DNA from: JAAZPT01 sp964544955
GTDB lineage: Bacteria; Bacillota; Clostridia; Christensenellales; Aristaeellaceae
Assembly (NCBI GenBank): GCA_964544955.1
Contig: CAZJEB010000007.1
Coordinates: forward strand, 15,944-79,943
Length of the DNA: 64,000 nucleotides
Reading direction: 5' to 3'
The notes under the pieces are model-generated. The model did not search any database, was not told where the DNA came from, and saw only the letters and a program-made list of their open reading frames with translations. The position numbers were made by a program, and so were the translations under genes. This document shows, piece by piece, positions 52,009-61,637 of the stretch. Position 1 is the stretch's first letter. The number at the start of each line of letters is the position of its first letter.

Positions 52009-52022
52009 GCCTTCTTTTTTAT
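51995..52022. terminator. Bidirectional terminator between addB and rpoC
   Basis: AAAAAAGAAGG-CTAAG-CCTTCTTTTTT, an 11-bp stem with A and T runs. It overlaps the addB stop and lies just beyond the convergent rpoC stop. Confidence 0.88.
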
Positions 52023-52030
52023 TATTTAAT

Positions 52031-55000
52031 TTAGAAAGTTTCATGAACTTCAAGATCGCTATATCGTTTCATACCAGTACCCGCAGGTATTAGTTTACCA
52101 ATAATAACGTTTTCTTTTAAGCCAAGAAGCCTATCTGTTTTGCCTTTTATAGCAGCATCTGTTAACACTCTTGTTGTTTCTTGGAAAGAACAAGCAGATA
52201 AGAAGCTTTCAGTTGCAAGTGCTGCTTTAGTTATACCTAATAATGTAGGTTTACCAGCTGCAGGATAGCCACCATCCATAATGGTTTTTTTGTTTATTTC
52301 TTCAAACTGACCACTATCAACTAAGCTACCAGGCAATAATTCAGTATCGCCACTGGATACTATCCTTACCTTGCCCATCATTTGCCTTACAATAACTTCA
52401 ATATGTTTATCTGATATGCTAACACCTTGTTGACGATAAACACCTAAAACTTCGCTTAAAATATAATCTTGTACAGCCCTTACACCTAATATGCGCAATA
52501 GATCATGAGGGTTGATAGATCCTTCTGTAAGTTGATCACCCATTTCAACGTGTTGACCTTCTGATACTTTTAAATGAGAACCAAAGTTTACAGGATAGGA
52601 TTTTTCAGTGTGCCTTTCATCATCTGGTATAACTATAATTTCGCGTTTATTTTTCTTAACTGCAAATTTAACTGTACCTTTTATTTCGCTTAGTATTGCA
52701 TTACTCTTTGGCTTACGTGCTTCAAAAAGTTCTTCTACACGAGGCAAACCTTGTGTTATATCCTCACCAGATGCAACACCACCACTATGGAATGTACGCA
52801 TTGTAAGCTGTGTACCAGGTTCACCGATAGCTTGAGCTGCTATTATACCAACAGCTTCGCCAATATCTACATTGCCACCAGTTGCTAAGTTCATACCATA
52901 GCATTTTGCACAAACACCATGTTCACATAAACAAGAAAGTGGGCTACGTACAGATATTTCGGTTATACCCTTACTTGCAATAAGTTTTGCTAGCTTGTGG
53001 GTAATTGTTTGGTTTACTTCAACTAATATTTCACCAGTTTCAGGGTCGATTATTTCCTCTGAAGCAACCCTACCAACCATACGGTCTTCAAGTTTTTCAA
53101 TTATTGTATTACCAACCATAATGTTGGAAATTTTTCTACCCCTAACAGGTTTATTTCTTAATGCAAAGCAATCTGTTTCTCTAATTATAACCTCTTGTGA
53201 TACATCAACAAGACGACGTGTTAAATAACCAGAGTCTGCAGTACGCAAAGCTGTATCTGCCAATGATTTACGGCTACCGTGAGAGGATAAGAAGAATTCT
53301 AGAACTGTTAAGCCTTCTGTAAAGTTAGCTTTAATAGGTAATTCTATTGCTTTACCACTTGGTGATGCCATAAGGCCACGCATACCAGCAAGCTGATTTA
53401 ACTGTGCTTCTGAACCACGTGCCCCAGAGTCAGTCATCATTTTAATTGGGTTAAACTTATCCATATGAGGTAGAATTGTTTTACGCAATTTTGCTGTTGC
53501 ATCATTCCATGTTGTTATAACTGTTCTATAACGCTCATCTTCTGTTAGCATACCACGCCTATATTGCATGTTTGTACGCTTAACTACATCATCAGCTTCT
53601 TCAAGAATATCTTTCTTTTCTGGTGGTATAATAATATCTGATACAGATACTGTTACAGCACCTAATGTAGAATAGTGGAAACCTAGTGTTTTAATACCGT
53701 CAAGCACGCTTGCAGTTTTATGCACACCATGTTCTTGATAAACTAATGCAACGATTTGTGAAAGTTGTTTTTTACCACAAAGGTGATCAACTTCTAATGG
53801 GAACATTTCATCTAAATTAGTTCTTGGTTTCATGCCAAGATCTTGAGGTATAGCTTCATTAAATATTAACATACCCAATGTGCAATCAATGATTTTTGTT
53901 CCAGTTTCACCTTCAAATGAACGTTTAACTCTTACTTTTATTGGAGCTTGTAATGATAATTTACCCATTTGATATGCAAGCATTGCCTCATCCATATCAG
54001 CGAATATTTTGCCATTACCTTTTCCATTTTCATCTGTCATTGTTAAATAATAACAGCCTATAACCATATCCTGTATTGGTGATACAACTGGCTTACCATC
54101 TTGAGGTTTTAAAATATTATTATGTGCTAACATTAAGAAACTTGCTTCTGCTTGTGCTTCCATGCTTAATGGAACGTGAACAGCCATTTGGTCACCGTCA
54201 AAGTCGGCGTTATATGCTGTACAAGCCAAAGGATGAAGTTTCATTGCTTTACCTTCAATTAGTATTGGCTCAAACGCTTGAATACCAAGCCTATGAAGGG
54301 TGGGGGCACGGTTTAATAGAACTGGGTGTTCTTTAATAACATCTTCAAGAACGTCCCAAACTTGTGGTGAAAGTCTTTCAACCATTCGTTTAGCTGTTTT
54401 ATTTTGAACCGCAATTTTCTTTTCCATTAAGCGTTGAATAACGAAAGGCTTAAACAATTCCAACGCCATTTCCTTAGGTAAACCACATTGGTATAATTTA
54501 AGTTCAGGACCAACAACAATAACAGAACGGCCAGAATAGTCAACACGTTTACCAAGTAAGTTTTGACGGAAACGACCTTGTTTACCCCTTAATAAATCAC
54601 TTAAGCTTTTTAGTGGTCTATTACCAGGGCCAGTTACTGTACGGCCTCTTCTACCATTATCTATAAGTGCGTCAACTGCTTCTTGAAGCATACGTTTTTC
54701 ATTACGGATAATAATATTAGGTGCACCAAGCTCTAACAAACGTTTTAAACGATTGTTTCTGTTAATTACCCTTCTATAAAGGTCATTAAGGTCACTTGTT
54801 GCAAACCTTCCACCTTCAAGTTGTACCATAGGCCTTAAATCTGGTGGTATAACGGGCAATACTTCAAGTATCATCCATTCTGGTTTATTATTAGAATTTC
54901 TAAAGGATTCTACAACATCAAGGCGTTTTATAGCGTTTTTACGCTTTTGACCCTCAGTTTCTCTACCTTTTTCTTTTTCAGCAAGTTGTACTATTTCCTT

Positions 55001-55594
55001 TTTTAAGCTTTCGCTTAAAGCATCTAAATCAACTTGTTGTAATAACTCTTTAATAGCTTCTGCGCCCATGCCAACCCTAAATGAACCAACGCCACACTTT
55101 GCTTCAAGTTCACGCTTTTTAGCATCGTTTATTAGTTCAAATTTTTTCAAACTTGTTACATCTGGGTCGCCTGGATCTAAAACAATAAAATTAGCAAAAT
55201 AAAGTACTTTTTCCAAGGTTCTTGGTGATATATCTAATAATAGACCCATCCTGCTTGGAATGCCTTTAAAATACCAAATATGGCTTACTGGTGCAGCAAG
55301 TTGAATATGACCTATACGTTCACGTCTAACTTTTGCACGAGTTATTTGTACACCACATTTTTCGCATGTTTTATTTTTATCTTTTAATTTTGCACGTTTA
55401 TACTTGCCACAATTGCACTCAAAGTCTTTTGTTGGTCCAAATATACGCTCGCAAAACAAACCATCTCGCTCAGGTTTTAATGTTCTATAGTTAATGGTTT
55501 CTGGCTTGGTTACCTCACCATTAGACCATTCTAAAACTAGTTCCGGTGATGCCATACCAATTTGAACGGCATCCAAATTTTTTAAATCAAACAA
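52031..55594 (-). CDS. rpoC: DNA-directed RNA polymerase beta' subunit
   Basis: About 1187 aa, normal for Bacillota. A start at TTG (55594) gives an N-terminus FDLKNLDAVQIGMASPE that aligns without gaps to B. subtilis RpoC, and GGGAG is nine bases upstream; the longer TTG at 55603 abuts that site. Zn1 Cys residues are in CNCGKY and CEKC; the catalytic loop NADFDGDQMAVH binds Mg; the trigger loop/bridge helix region includes GARGSEAQLNQLAGMRGLM; Zn2 is in CLCEHGVCAKCYG. It follows rpoB by 44 bases and ends at the bidirectional terminator. Confidence 0.98.
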   Translation of the reverse strand: MFDLKNLDAVQIGMASPELVLEWSNGEVTKPETINYRTLKPERDGLFCERIFGPTKDFECNCGKYKRAKLKDKNKTCEKCGVQITRAKVRRERIGHIQLAAPVSHIWYFKGIPSRMGLLLDISPRTLEKVLYFANFIVLDPGDPDVTSLKKFELINDAKKRELEAKCGVGSFRVGMGAEAIKELLQQVDLDALSESLKKEIVQLAEKEKGRETEGQKRKNAIKRLDVVESFRNSNNKPEWMILEVLPVIPPDLRPMVQLEGGRFATSDLNDLYRRVINRNNRLKRLLELGAPNIIIRNEKRMLQEAVDALIDNGRRGRTVTGPGNRPLKSLSDLLRGKQGRFRQNLLGKRVDYSGRSVIVVGPELKLYQCGLPKEMALELFKPFVIQRLMEKKIAVQNKTAKRMVERLSPQVWDVLEDVIKEHPVLLNRAPTLHRLGIQAFEPILIEGKAMKLHPLACTAYNADFDGDQMAVHVPLSMEAQAEASFLMLAHNNILKPQDGKPVVSPIQDMVIGCYYLTMTDENGKGNGKIFADMDEAMLAYQMGKLSLQAPIKVRVKRSFEGETGTKIIDCTLGMLIFNEAIPQDLGMKPRTNLDEMFPLEVDHLCGKKQLSQIVALVYQEHGVHKTASVLDGIKTLGFHYSTLGAVTVSVSDIIIPPEKKDILEEADDVVKRTNMQYRRGMLTEDERYRTVITTWNDATAKLRKTILPHMDKFNPIKMMTDSGARGSEAQLNQLAGMRGLMASPSGKAIELPIKANFTEGLTVLEFFLSSHGSRKSLADTALRTADSGYLTRRLVDVSQEVIIRETDCFALRNKPVRGRKISNIMVGNTIIEKLEDRMVGRVASEEIIDPETGEILVEVNQTITHKLAKLIASKGITEISVRSPLSCLCEHGVCAKCYGMNLATGGNVDIGEAVGIIAAQAIGEPGTQLTMRTFHSGGVASGEDITQGLPRVEELFEARKPKSNAILSEIKGTVKFAVKKNKREIIVIPDDERHTEKSYPVNFGSHLKVSEGQHVEMGDQLTEGSINPHDLLRILGVRAVQDYILSEVLGVYRQQGVSISDKHIEVIVRQMMGKVRIVSSGDTELLPGSLVDSGQFEEINKKTIMDGGYPAAGKPTLLGITKAALATESFLSACSFQETTRVLTDAAIKGKTDRLLGLKENVIIGKLIPAGTGMKRYSDLEVHETF

Positions 55595-55638
55595 TAATTG
55601 CAACTCCCTTCAAAAAAGCGGGAAACCTGGAATTTGAA

Positions 55639-58600
55639 TTATAAAGTTTCATCATCCAGATCATCTATATCCAACAAATCACTATCTAAATCATCTTCAA
55701 ATGAGTCTAAAACGTCATCACTATCATCTTCAAGGTCAGAATCTTCAACTATATCAGCATCATCAACAAATATTTCTTCATCGTCATCTAAGCTAATATC
55801 ATCAAGTTCTGTATCGAAAGATACATCAAAGTTATCGCTTTCCAAATCATCCCCGATATCTATACCATCAAGGGTTATATCGTCATTAATGTTAAAATCA
55901 GCATCAACATCTAATGTTTCATCCTTGTTTTCGATAATATCTTGGTTAACATTCTTTTGAACATCATCTTCATCTTCTTCTAATTCTTTCAAAAGAATTT
56001 GTCTACCGTTTTTATCTACAACCCTAAAATCAAGGGCTAATGCCTGAAGTTCTTTTACAAGAACCTTAAAGCTTTCAGGTACGCCAGGTGCTTGAATATT
56101 CAAGCCCTTAACAATAGCTTCATATGCTTTAACGCGGCCGATAACGTCGTCTGATTTAAATGTAAGAATTTCTTGCAATGTATTTGCAGCACCATAAGCT
56201 TCAAGTGCCCAAACTTCCATTTCACCAAAACGTTGACCACCAAATTGTGCTTTACCACCAAGTGGTTGTTGTGTAACAAGTGAGTAAGGACCAACTGAAC
56301 GTGCGTGCATTTTATCATCAACAAGGTGCAATAATTTTAAGAAGTACATTACACCAACGGTAACAGGTTTTTCAAATTTTTCGCCTGTTCTACCATCATA
56401 CAATGTAAATTTACCATCAGGGCTCATTCCTGCTTTTTCCATGGTTTCAAGGGTATCTTCCCATGTAGCGCCATCAAATACAGGTGTTTCAATATGCCAA
56501 CCTAATGCACGGGCTGCCATACCTAAATGAACTTCAAGAACTTGTCCTATATTCATACGTGATGGAACGCCTAATGGATTAAGTACTATATCAAGTGGAG
56601 TACCGTCTTCTAAGAAAGGCATATCCTCAACAGCCAAAATTCTTGAAACAACGCCTTTATTTCCGTGACGACCCGCCATTTTGTCACCAATGCTAATTTT
56701 TCTTTTTTGAGCAATAAATACTCTAACTAAATTGTTAACACCAGGTGATATTTCGTCTTTATCTTCCCTAGAGAATGTACGAACATCAACAACAACGCCG
56801 CCTTGTCCATGAGGAACTCTAAGGGATGTATCCCTAACTTCGCGTGCTTTTTCACCAAAAATAGCACGAAGTAATCTTTCTTCAGGTGTAAGGTCTGTTT
56901 CACCCTTAGGTGTAACTTTACCAACAAGTATATCCCCTGCCCTAACTTCAGCACCTATCCTTATGATACCTGTATCATCAAGGTCTTTAAGCGCATCATC
57001 ACCTACATTAGGAATATCTCTTGTAATTTCTTCAGTACCTAGTTTTGTATCACGAGCACCGCACTCAAATTCTTCAATATGTATAGATGTATAAACATCA
57101 TCTTGAACCAATCTTTCAGAAATAAGTACAGCATCCTCAAAGTTATAGCCTTCCCATGTCATAAAGCCAATTAACATATTTTTTCCTAGACCAATTTCAC
57201 CCTTTTCGGTGCTTGGACCATCAGCAATTAATTGACCTTTTTTAACCTTATCACCCACGTTTATAACAGGGTGTTGGTTTAAACATGTGCCTTGGTTGCT
57301 GCGTGCAAATTTGCTTAATTCATAGGTATGTTTGTTATTATCTTCATCTTTAATAATAATTTTTCTTGCGCTTACATATTCTGCAACACCATCGGTTTTG
57401 CTTAATACAACAACGCCTGAGTCATAGGCAGCTTTATACTCTATACCAGTACCAACAATTGGTGCTTCTGGTACAAGCAATGGAACTGCTTGACGTTGCA
57501 TGTTAGAGCCCATTAGTGCGCGAGTTGCGTCGTCATTTTCCAAGAAAGGAATCATTGAAGTTGCAACTGATACTATTTGACGTGGGCTAACATCCATATA
57601 ATCAACTTGGTTAGCAGGTACAAGAAGAACTTCTTCTTTATCCCTAACTGTTATAAGGTCGTTAACAAAGCTATTATCAGGATTTAGTGGTTCTGTTGCT
57701 TGCGCAATTTTGTATTCATCTTCTTTATGTGCGGTCATATATACGGTTTCTTTTGTTGCTTTACCTGTTTCTTTATCTATCTTACGGTAAGGCGCTTCAA
57801 GGAATCCGTATTCATTTATTCTTGCATATGTAGTTAATGAACCAATAAGGCCAATGTTAGGGCCTTCTGGAGTTTCTATTGGACAAATTCTTGAATAGTG
57901 ACTATAGTGAACGTCACGAACTGCCATAGATGCTCTATCACGGTTTAAACCACCAGGTCCTAATGCAGAAATACGTCTTTTATTTGTAAGTTCAGCTAGA
58001 GGATTAGGTTGGTCCATAAATTGGCTCAACTGAGATGATCCAAAGAACTCTCTAATTGCAGCTGTTACAGGGCGAATATTAATAAGATCACTAGGCTTTA
58101 ATTCATTAGGGTCTTGGGTGGTTGCCATTCTTTCACGAACAACACGTTCCATCCTTGTTAAGCCTATGCGAATTTGGTTTTGTAATAATTCACCAACGCT
58201 CCTTAAACGCCTATTACCTAGATGGTCGATATCGTCAGTTTCACCAACTTTATAAGGTAAACCAACTAAATAGCTAATTGAAGCTACTATATCATCAGTT
58301 ATAATATGCTTTGGAACTAACCCATGAATATTTTGTTTTAAAGTATCTCTTAGTAGTTCTTCGCTTTGGCCCTCTGTTGCTTCAAGAACTCCTTTAAGCA
58401 CAGGGTAATGTACTTTTTCAAGTATTCCAACTTCTGCTGGGTTAAAGGTTAAGTATTTAGCAGCATCAACAAAACGGTTACCTACTACTTTTACACCTTT
58501 TTTAAGTGGAGTATCTACTCTAACAGATTGTATGCCTGTATCTTCAATTTCCATAGCTACTTCTAAAGATATAGTTTCGCCACGTTTAACCAAGCATTCT

Positions 58601-59514
58601 CCGCTGTTTTGATCAAATATATCATCATGTGCAACAAGGCCATTTATCCTTGAAGCTAAACCTAATTTAGAATTGTACTTGTAACGACCAACACGCATCA
58701 TATCATATCTGCGGGGGTCAAAAAACAAAGATGCAATTAAACTTTGAGCACTATCAACACTTGGTGGCTCACCAGGTTTTTGTTTTTTATAAATTTCTAC
58801 AAGAGCTTCATCTTGATTGGTTGTTTTATCGGCATTTTCTAAAGTTGCGCTAAGGCGTTCATCTTCGCCTAAAAGATCTATTATTTCGCCACTTGAACTA
58901 TAACCCAAGGCACGCAAAATAACAGTAATTGGAATTTTCCTTGCGCGATCTATTCTCACCCAAAGAACATCATTGCTGTCTGTTTCATATTCAAGCCAAG
59001 CACCACGAACAGGTATAACCTGAGATGTGAAAAGTTCTTTACCTGATTTATCATACTGCATGTCATAATAAGCACCAGGAGAACGTACTAATTGACTTAC
59101 TATAACACGCTCAGCACCATTAACAATAAATGTGCCATGTTCTGTCATCAATGGGAAATCACCCATAAACACTTCAGACTCTTTAATTTCACCCGTTTCG
59201 CGATTGTACAACCTTACTTTCACTTTGAGTGGTGCAGCGTAAGTTAAATCCCTTTTACGGCAATGTTCTTCGCTATACTTTGGCTCATCTAGTGAGTAAT
59301 CTACAAATTCCAAAACAAGGTTTTCTGAAAAGTCGTTTATTGGTGAAACGTCTTTAAGGACTTCATGGAAGTCCTCATTCAAAAGTTGTTGGTAGGAATT
59401 TTTTTGTACTTCGATTAAATCCGGCATATCCTTAGATTCGGTGACACGGGAATAGCTCATTCTCGTACGTAATTCACCTTTTTTTACCGGGTGTGGAAAT
59501 TGTTCAAAACCCAT
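55639..59514 (-). CDS. rpoB: DNA-directed RNA polymerase beta subunit with a long acidic C-terminal tail
   Basis: About 1291 aa, some 100 longer than B. subtilis RpoB. A start at ATG (59514) is preferred, nine bases after GGGGTGA; TTG at 59523 is too close to it. The canonical body includes the rifampicin region SSQLSQFMDQPNPLAELTNKRR..ALGPGGLNRDR, EGPNIGLI, GVMYFLKLLHLVDDKMHARS and QPLGGKAQFGGQRFGEMEVWALEA. After about residue 1175 the protein continues as a roughly 117-residue low-complexity tail in which nearly half the residues are Asp or Glu (encoded at about 55642-55992). It has its own promoter (59638-59666) and is not preceded by rplJ-rplL. Confidence 0.98.
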   Translation of the reverse strand: MGFEQFPHPVKKGELRTRMSYSRVTESKDMPDLIEVQKNSYQQLLNEDFHEVLKDVSPINDFSENLVLEFVDYSLDEPKYSEEHCRKRDLTYAAPLKVKVRLYNRETGEIKESEVFMGDFPLMTEHGTFIVNGAERVIVSQLVRSPGAYYDMQYDKSGKELFTSQVIPVRGAWLEYETDSNDVLWVRIDRARKIPITVILRALGYSSSGEIIDLLGEDERLSATLENADKTTNQDEALVEIYKKQKPGEPPSVDSAQSLIASLFFDPRRYDMMRVGRYKYNSKLGLASRINGLVAHDDIFDQNSGECLVKRGETISLEVAMEIEDTGIQSVRVDTPLKKGVKVVGNRFVDAAKYLTFNPAEVGILEKVHYPVLKGVLEATEGQSEELLRDTLKQNIHGLVPKHIITDDIVASISYLVGLPYKVGETDDIDHLGNRRLRSVGELLQNQIRIGLTRMERVVRERMATTQDPNELKPSDLINIRPVTAAIREFFGSSQLSQFMDQPNPLAELTNKRRISALGPGGLNRDRASMAVRDVHYSHYSRICPIETPEGPNIGLIGSLTTYARINEYGFLEAPYRKIDKETGKATKETVYMTAHKEDEYKIAQATEPLNPDNSFVNDLITVRDKEEVLLVPANQVDYMDVSPRQIVSVATSMIPFLENDDATRALMGSNMQRQAVPLLVPEAPIVGTGIEYKAAYDSGVVVLSKTDGVAEYVSARKIIIKDEDNNKHTYELSKFARSNQGTCLNQHPVINVGDKVKKGQLIADGPSTEKGEIGLGKNMLIGFMTWEGYNFEDAVLISERLVQDDVYTSIHIEEFECGARDTKLGTEEITRDIPNVGDDALKDLDDTGIIRIGAEVRAGDILVGKVTPKGETDLTPEERLLRAIFGEKAREVRDTSLRVPHGQGGVVVDVRTFSREDKDEISPGVNNLVRVFIAQKRKISIGDKMAGRHGNKGVVSRILAVEDMPFLEDGTPLDIVLNPLGVPSRMNIGQVLEVHLGMAARALGWHIETPVFDGATWEDTLETMEKAGMSPDGKFTLYDGRTGEKFEKPVTVGVMYFLKLLHLVDDKMHARSVGPYSLVTQQPLGGKAQFGGQRFGEMEVWALEAYGAANTLQEILTFKSDDVIGRVKAYEAIVKGLNIQAPGVPESFKVLVKELQALALDFRVVDKNGRQILLKELEEDEDDVQKNVNQDIIENKDETLDVDADFNINDDITLDGIDIGDDLESDNFDVSFDTELDDISLDDDEEIFVDDADIVEDSDLEDDSDDVLDSFEDDLDSDLLDIDDLDDETL

Positions 59515-59637
59515 AAACAGCAATCACCCCTTAATAATTACACGGTATTCAACACAAGTATATCAATTTTATTTTTTGTACAAAGTGCATAAATCAAATA
59601 AAAATGAGTACACTTATCGATACTAATGCAATTTTAA

Positions 59638-59666
59638 ATTATATCACGATATTATAATATCGTCAA
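59638..59666 (-). promoter_or_regulatory. Promoter of rpoBC with an internal 18-bp palindrome
   Basis: On the minus strand TTGACG (59666-59661), 17-nt spacer, TATAAT (59643-59638) with TGn extended -10. The spacer and half of the -35 box are the perfect palindrome ACGATATTATAATATCGT (59646-59663), a likely protein-binding site. The leader to the rpoB start is about 115 bases. Confidence 0.7.
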
Positions 59667-59689
59667 TAGCACAACAATATATTTAAGCA

Positions 59690-61582
59690 TTATTTAACTA
59701 ATATTTTTAAACTAATATCATCATCAGTTTTTTCTACTTTATATGTAGACATCATTGGTAAATTAATTTTATCATCAAATAAGCTTGAATAATTATTTAT
59801 AAACTCATCCTCATAATCGATATATAAAAACATGTAATCGTAATTTACAAGTTTGGATTTTAAATTATCTATACTGGGTTCAGTTATCCAGTCTATCTCC
59901 CCTAACTGGTTTTTTACATAAACATTACTATCAAGCAAGCGATAAAATAATTGATGATGAATTAATACATCTTCCCCAGAAGTATTATTCATTATTACAA
60001 AAAGGCTTGAAGGACTATTTTCAATTGTTTTATCATTATTAATTTTATTAACAATATCAATTTTTAAGTCTTCAGCTTGTGATTTAAAATATTCATAACC
60101 TGTTTCCTTTGCTTTACCAACAGGGAATAAGGTTATAATACAAATTAACATGAATATCAATATTGTTGATGCTTTAACATTGTTTTTATTCTTTACATTA
60201 AAAGCATTATATAGCATGGATAATATTATAAATGTTAGCTGTGCTAATAACATTGTAGAAATATATCTTTGAAAGCTTGGGAATTCTGACCCACCACCAA
60301 TTTTAAACATATAAACAAACAATAATCCAAAAGAATATATAACTGTAGAAATTAAAACAAATATGTTGCCAATTATATATTTTTTGATATTGTCCTTTTC
60401 AATTATAAGTAAAATAATTAAAGCTAATAAAGCATTTAATATTATTGCATGAATTACTGTAAACGAAAATTCAAAATTAAATAAGTTTGTTATATTAGCA
60501 CCAGTTACTATATTTCTATTAAATATAGTATAAATAAAATCATTAAAATAATAAATTTGTTCTTCTGATGGGTTAATAATTAAATTTATTATATTACTAA
60601 AATTAAAACTTGAGCTTGAGTTTGTTATACTAATATTTAACTTTACTTTAAACAATAAATAAAATAATATTGGAATACTTATTACAAAGAACCCTAATAA
60701 ATATTTCTTATTCCTTATAATATTTTTTGTATTCATTATAACATAGTACAGTAAAAACAAGCCTACAAAAAATATTCCTGTTTCCTTTAAAAGTGCAAGA
60801 GCAATTAAACCTAAAACTAGGCTTAAGGTTACAATTTTACTATTAAGGTTTTCAATTGTTACTATATAAGTTAAATAAGCAATAATTAACCCTAAAAATG
60901 AATCAATAAACAATGTTGTATAATAAAATTCACTATCGCTTTCTAAACTATTATAGTAAGTTTGAGGCAAAATATATATTAATATTATATAAAAGGGAAT
61001 AAACGCAAATGCAATTTTACCTTTGTTTTTTAAAGCTGGTATAAATAAGGCTGCACCAAAAACAGCATAAGCAAAAAATAATATATTCTCTTTAAATTCA
61101 CCTAAGCTTTTTTCAAATATCATTTGTATAATAGCCATTGCAGGAGGATATTTTTGCATATCTGGAATAATGGCTGAATTTATACCTAAATATGATTGGT
61201 TTGAGAAATACATGTATTTAGGAACAGCTCCCCAAAGGCGCAGTTCATCCCATAAGCTTACAAAGCTATTATATGTAACAAAATATAACAATATTAACAA
61301 TGCATAATACGTTAACATACCAGGCGTTAAAAACTTTTTATAATTAAAACAAGACTTGTTTTTTATTATATATATTATAGAAAACATGTAAACTAAAGCA
61401 GAAATTAAATATACTGCTATAAAACCCAAATTTATTTTGTTTATAATTATAAAAGGAAAAAATATAGCAATAATTGCAAAAAATGTAACAGACACACCAT
61501 CTTCCGCAGATTTGTTTAGCACAGTTACATAAAAAAAGCTTCCTGACATAATTAATAAAAATAATAAAATAATATTAAACAT
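59690..61582 (-). CDS. Polytopic membrane protein, putative GT-C-type glycosyltransferase, in place of rplJ-rplL
   Basis: A 630-aa protein with about 12-13 hydrophobic helices followed by a soluble C-terminal domain (about 500-630). The first large loop reads VSLWDELRLWGAVPKYMYFSNQ...PDMQKYPPAMAIIQ (about 108-155), resembling the acidic catalytic loop of GT-C transferases that use polyprenyl-phosphate sugars; this assignment is tentative. Composition is rich in Ile/Asn/Lys, more AT-biased than the ribosomal neighbours. It starts 20 bases after the rplA terminator (GAGGT before the ATG), has no clear promoter, and ends just before the rpoB promoter. It occupies exactly the position of rplJ-rplL in other bacteria. 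Confidence 0.7.
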   Translation of the reverse strand: MFNIILLFLLIMSGSFFYVTVLNKSAEDGVSVTFFAIIAIFFPFIIINKINLGFIAVYLISALVYMFSIIYIIKNKSCFNYKKFLTPGMLTYYALLILLYFVTYNSFVSLWDELRLWGAVPKYMYFSNQSYLGINSAIIPDMQKYPPAMAIIQMIFEKSLGEFKENILFFAYAVFGAALFIPALKNKGKIAFAFIPFYIILIYILPQTYYNSLESDSEFYYTTLFIDSFLGLIIAYLTYIVTIENLNSKIVTLSLVLGLIALALLKETGIFFVGLFLLYYVIMNTKNIIRNKKYLLGFFVISIPILFYLLFKVKLNISITNSSSSFNFSNIINLIINPSEEQIYYFNDFIYTIFNRNIVTGANITNLFNFEFSFTVIHAIILNALLALIILLIIEKDNIKKYIIGNIFVLISTVIYSFGLLFVYMFKIGGGSEFPSFQRYISTMLLAQLTFIILSMLYNAFNVKNKNNVKASTILIFMLICIITLFPVGKAKETGYEYFKSQAEDLKIDIVNKINNDKTIENSPSSLFVIMNNTSGEDVLIHHQLFYRLLDSNVYVKNQLGEIDWITEPSIDNLKSKLVNYDYMFLYIDYEDEFINNYSSLFDDKINLPMMSTYKVEKTDDDISLKILVK

Positions 61583-61601
61583 ATTTACCTCAATTTAAAT
61601 A

Positions 61602-61633
61602 CAAAAAAGCTGCAAATTAATGCAGCTTTTTTA
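61602..61633 (-). terminator. Intrinsic terminator after rplA
   Basis: AAAAAAGCTGCA / TGCAGCTTTTTT, a 12-bp perfect stem with 6-nt loop followed by Ts on the minus strand, right after the rplA stop. It uncouples rplKA from the downstream genes. Confidence 0.92.
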
Positions 61634-61637
61634 TATA

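Noticed and set aside
55598..55960. Plus-strand Ser-rich 120-aa frame
   Set aside because: It is the antisense reading of the RpoB acidic tail (Asp/Glu codons read as Ser/Ile on the other strand).
59524..59689. A hidden rplL (L7/L12) before rpoB
   Set aside because: Only 166 bases are free and contain the rpoB promoter and leader; no frame encodes the Ala/Lys/Glu-rich L12 pattern.
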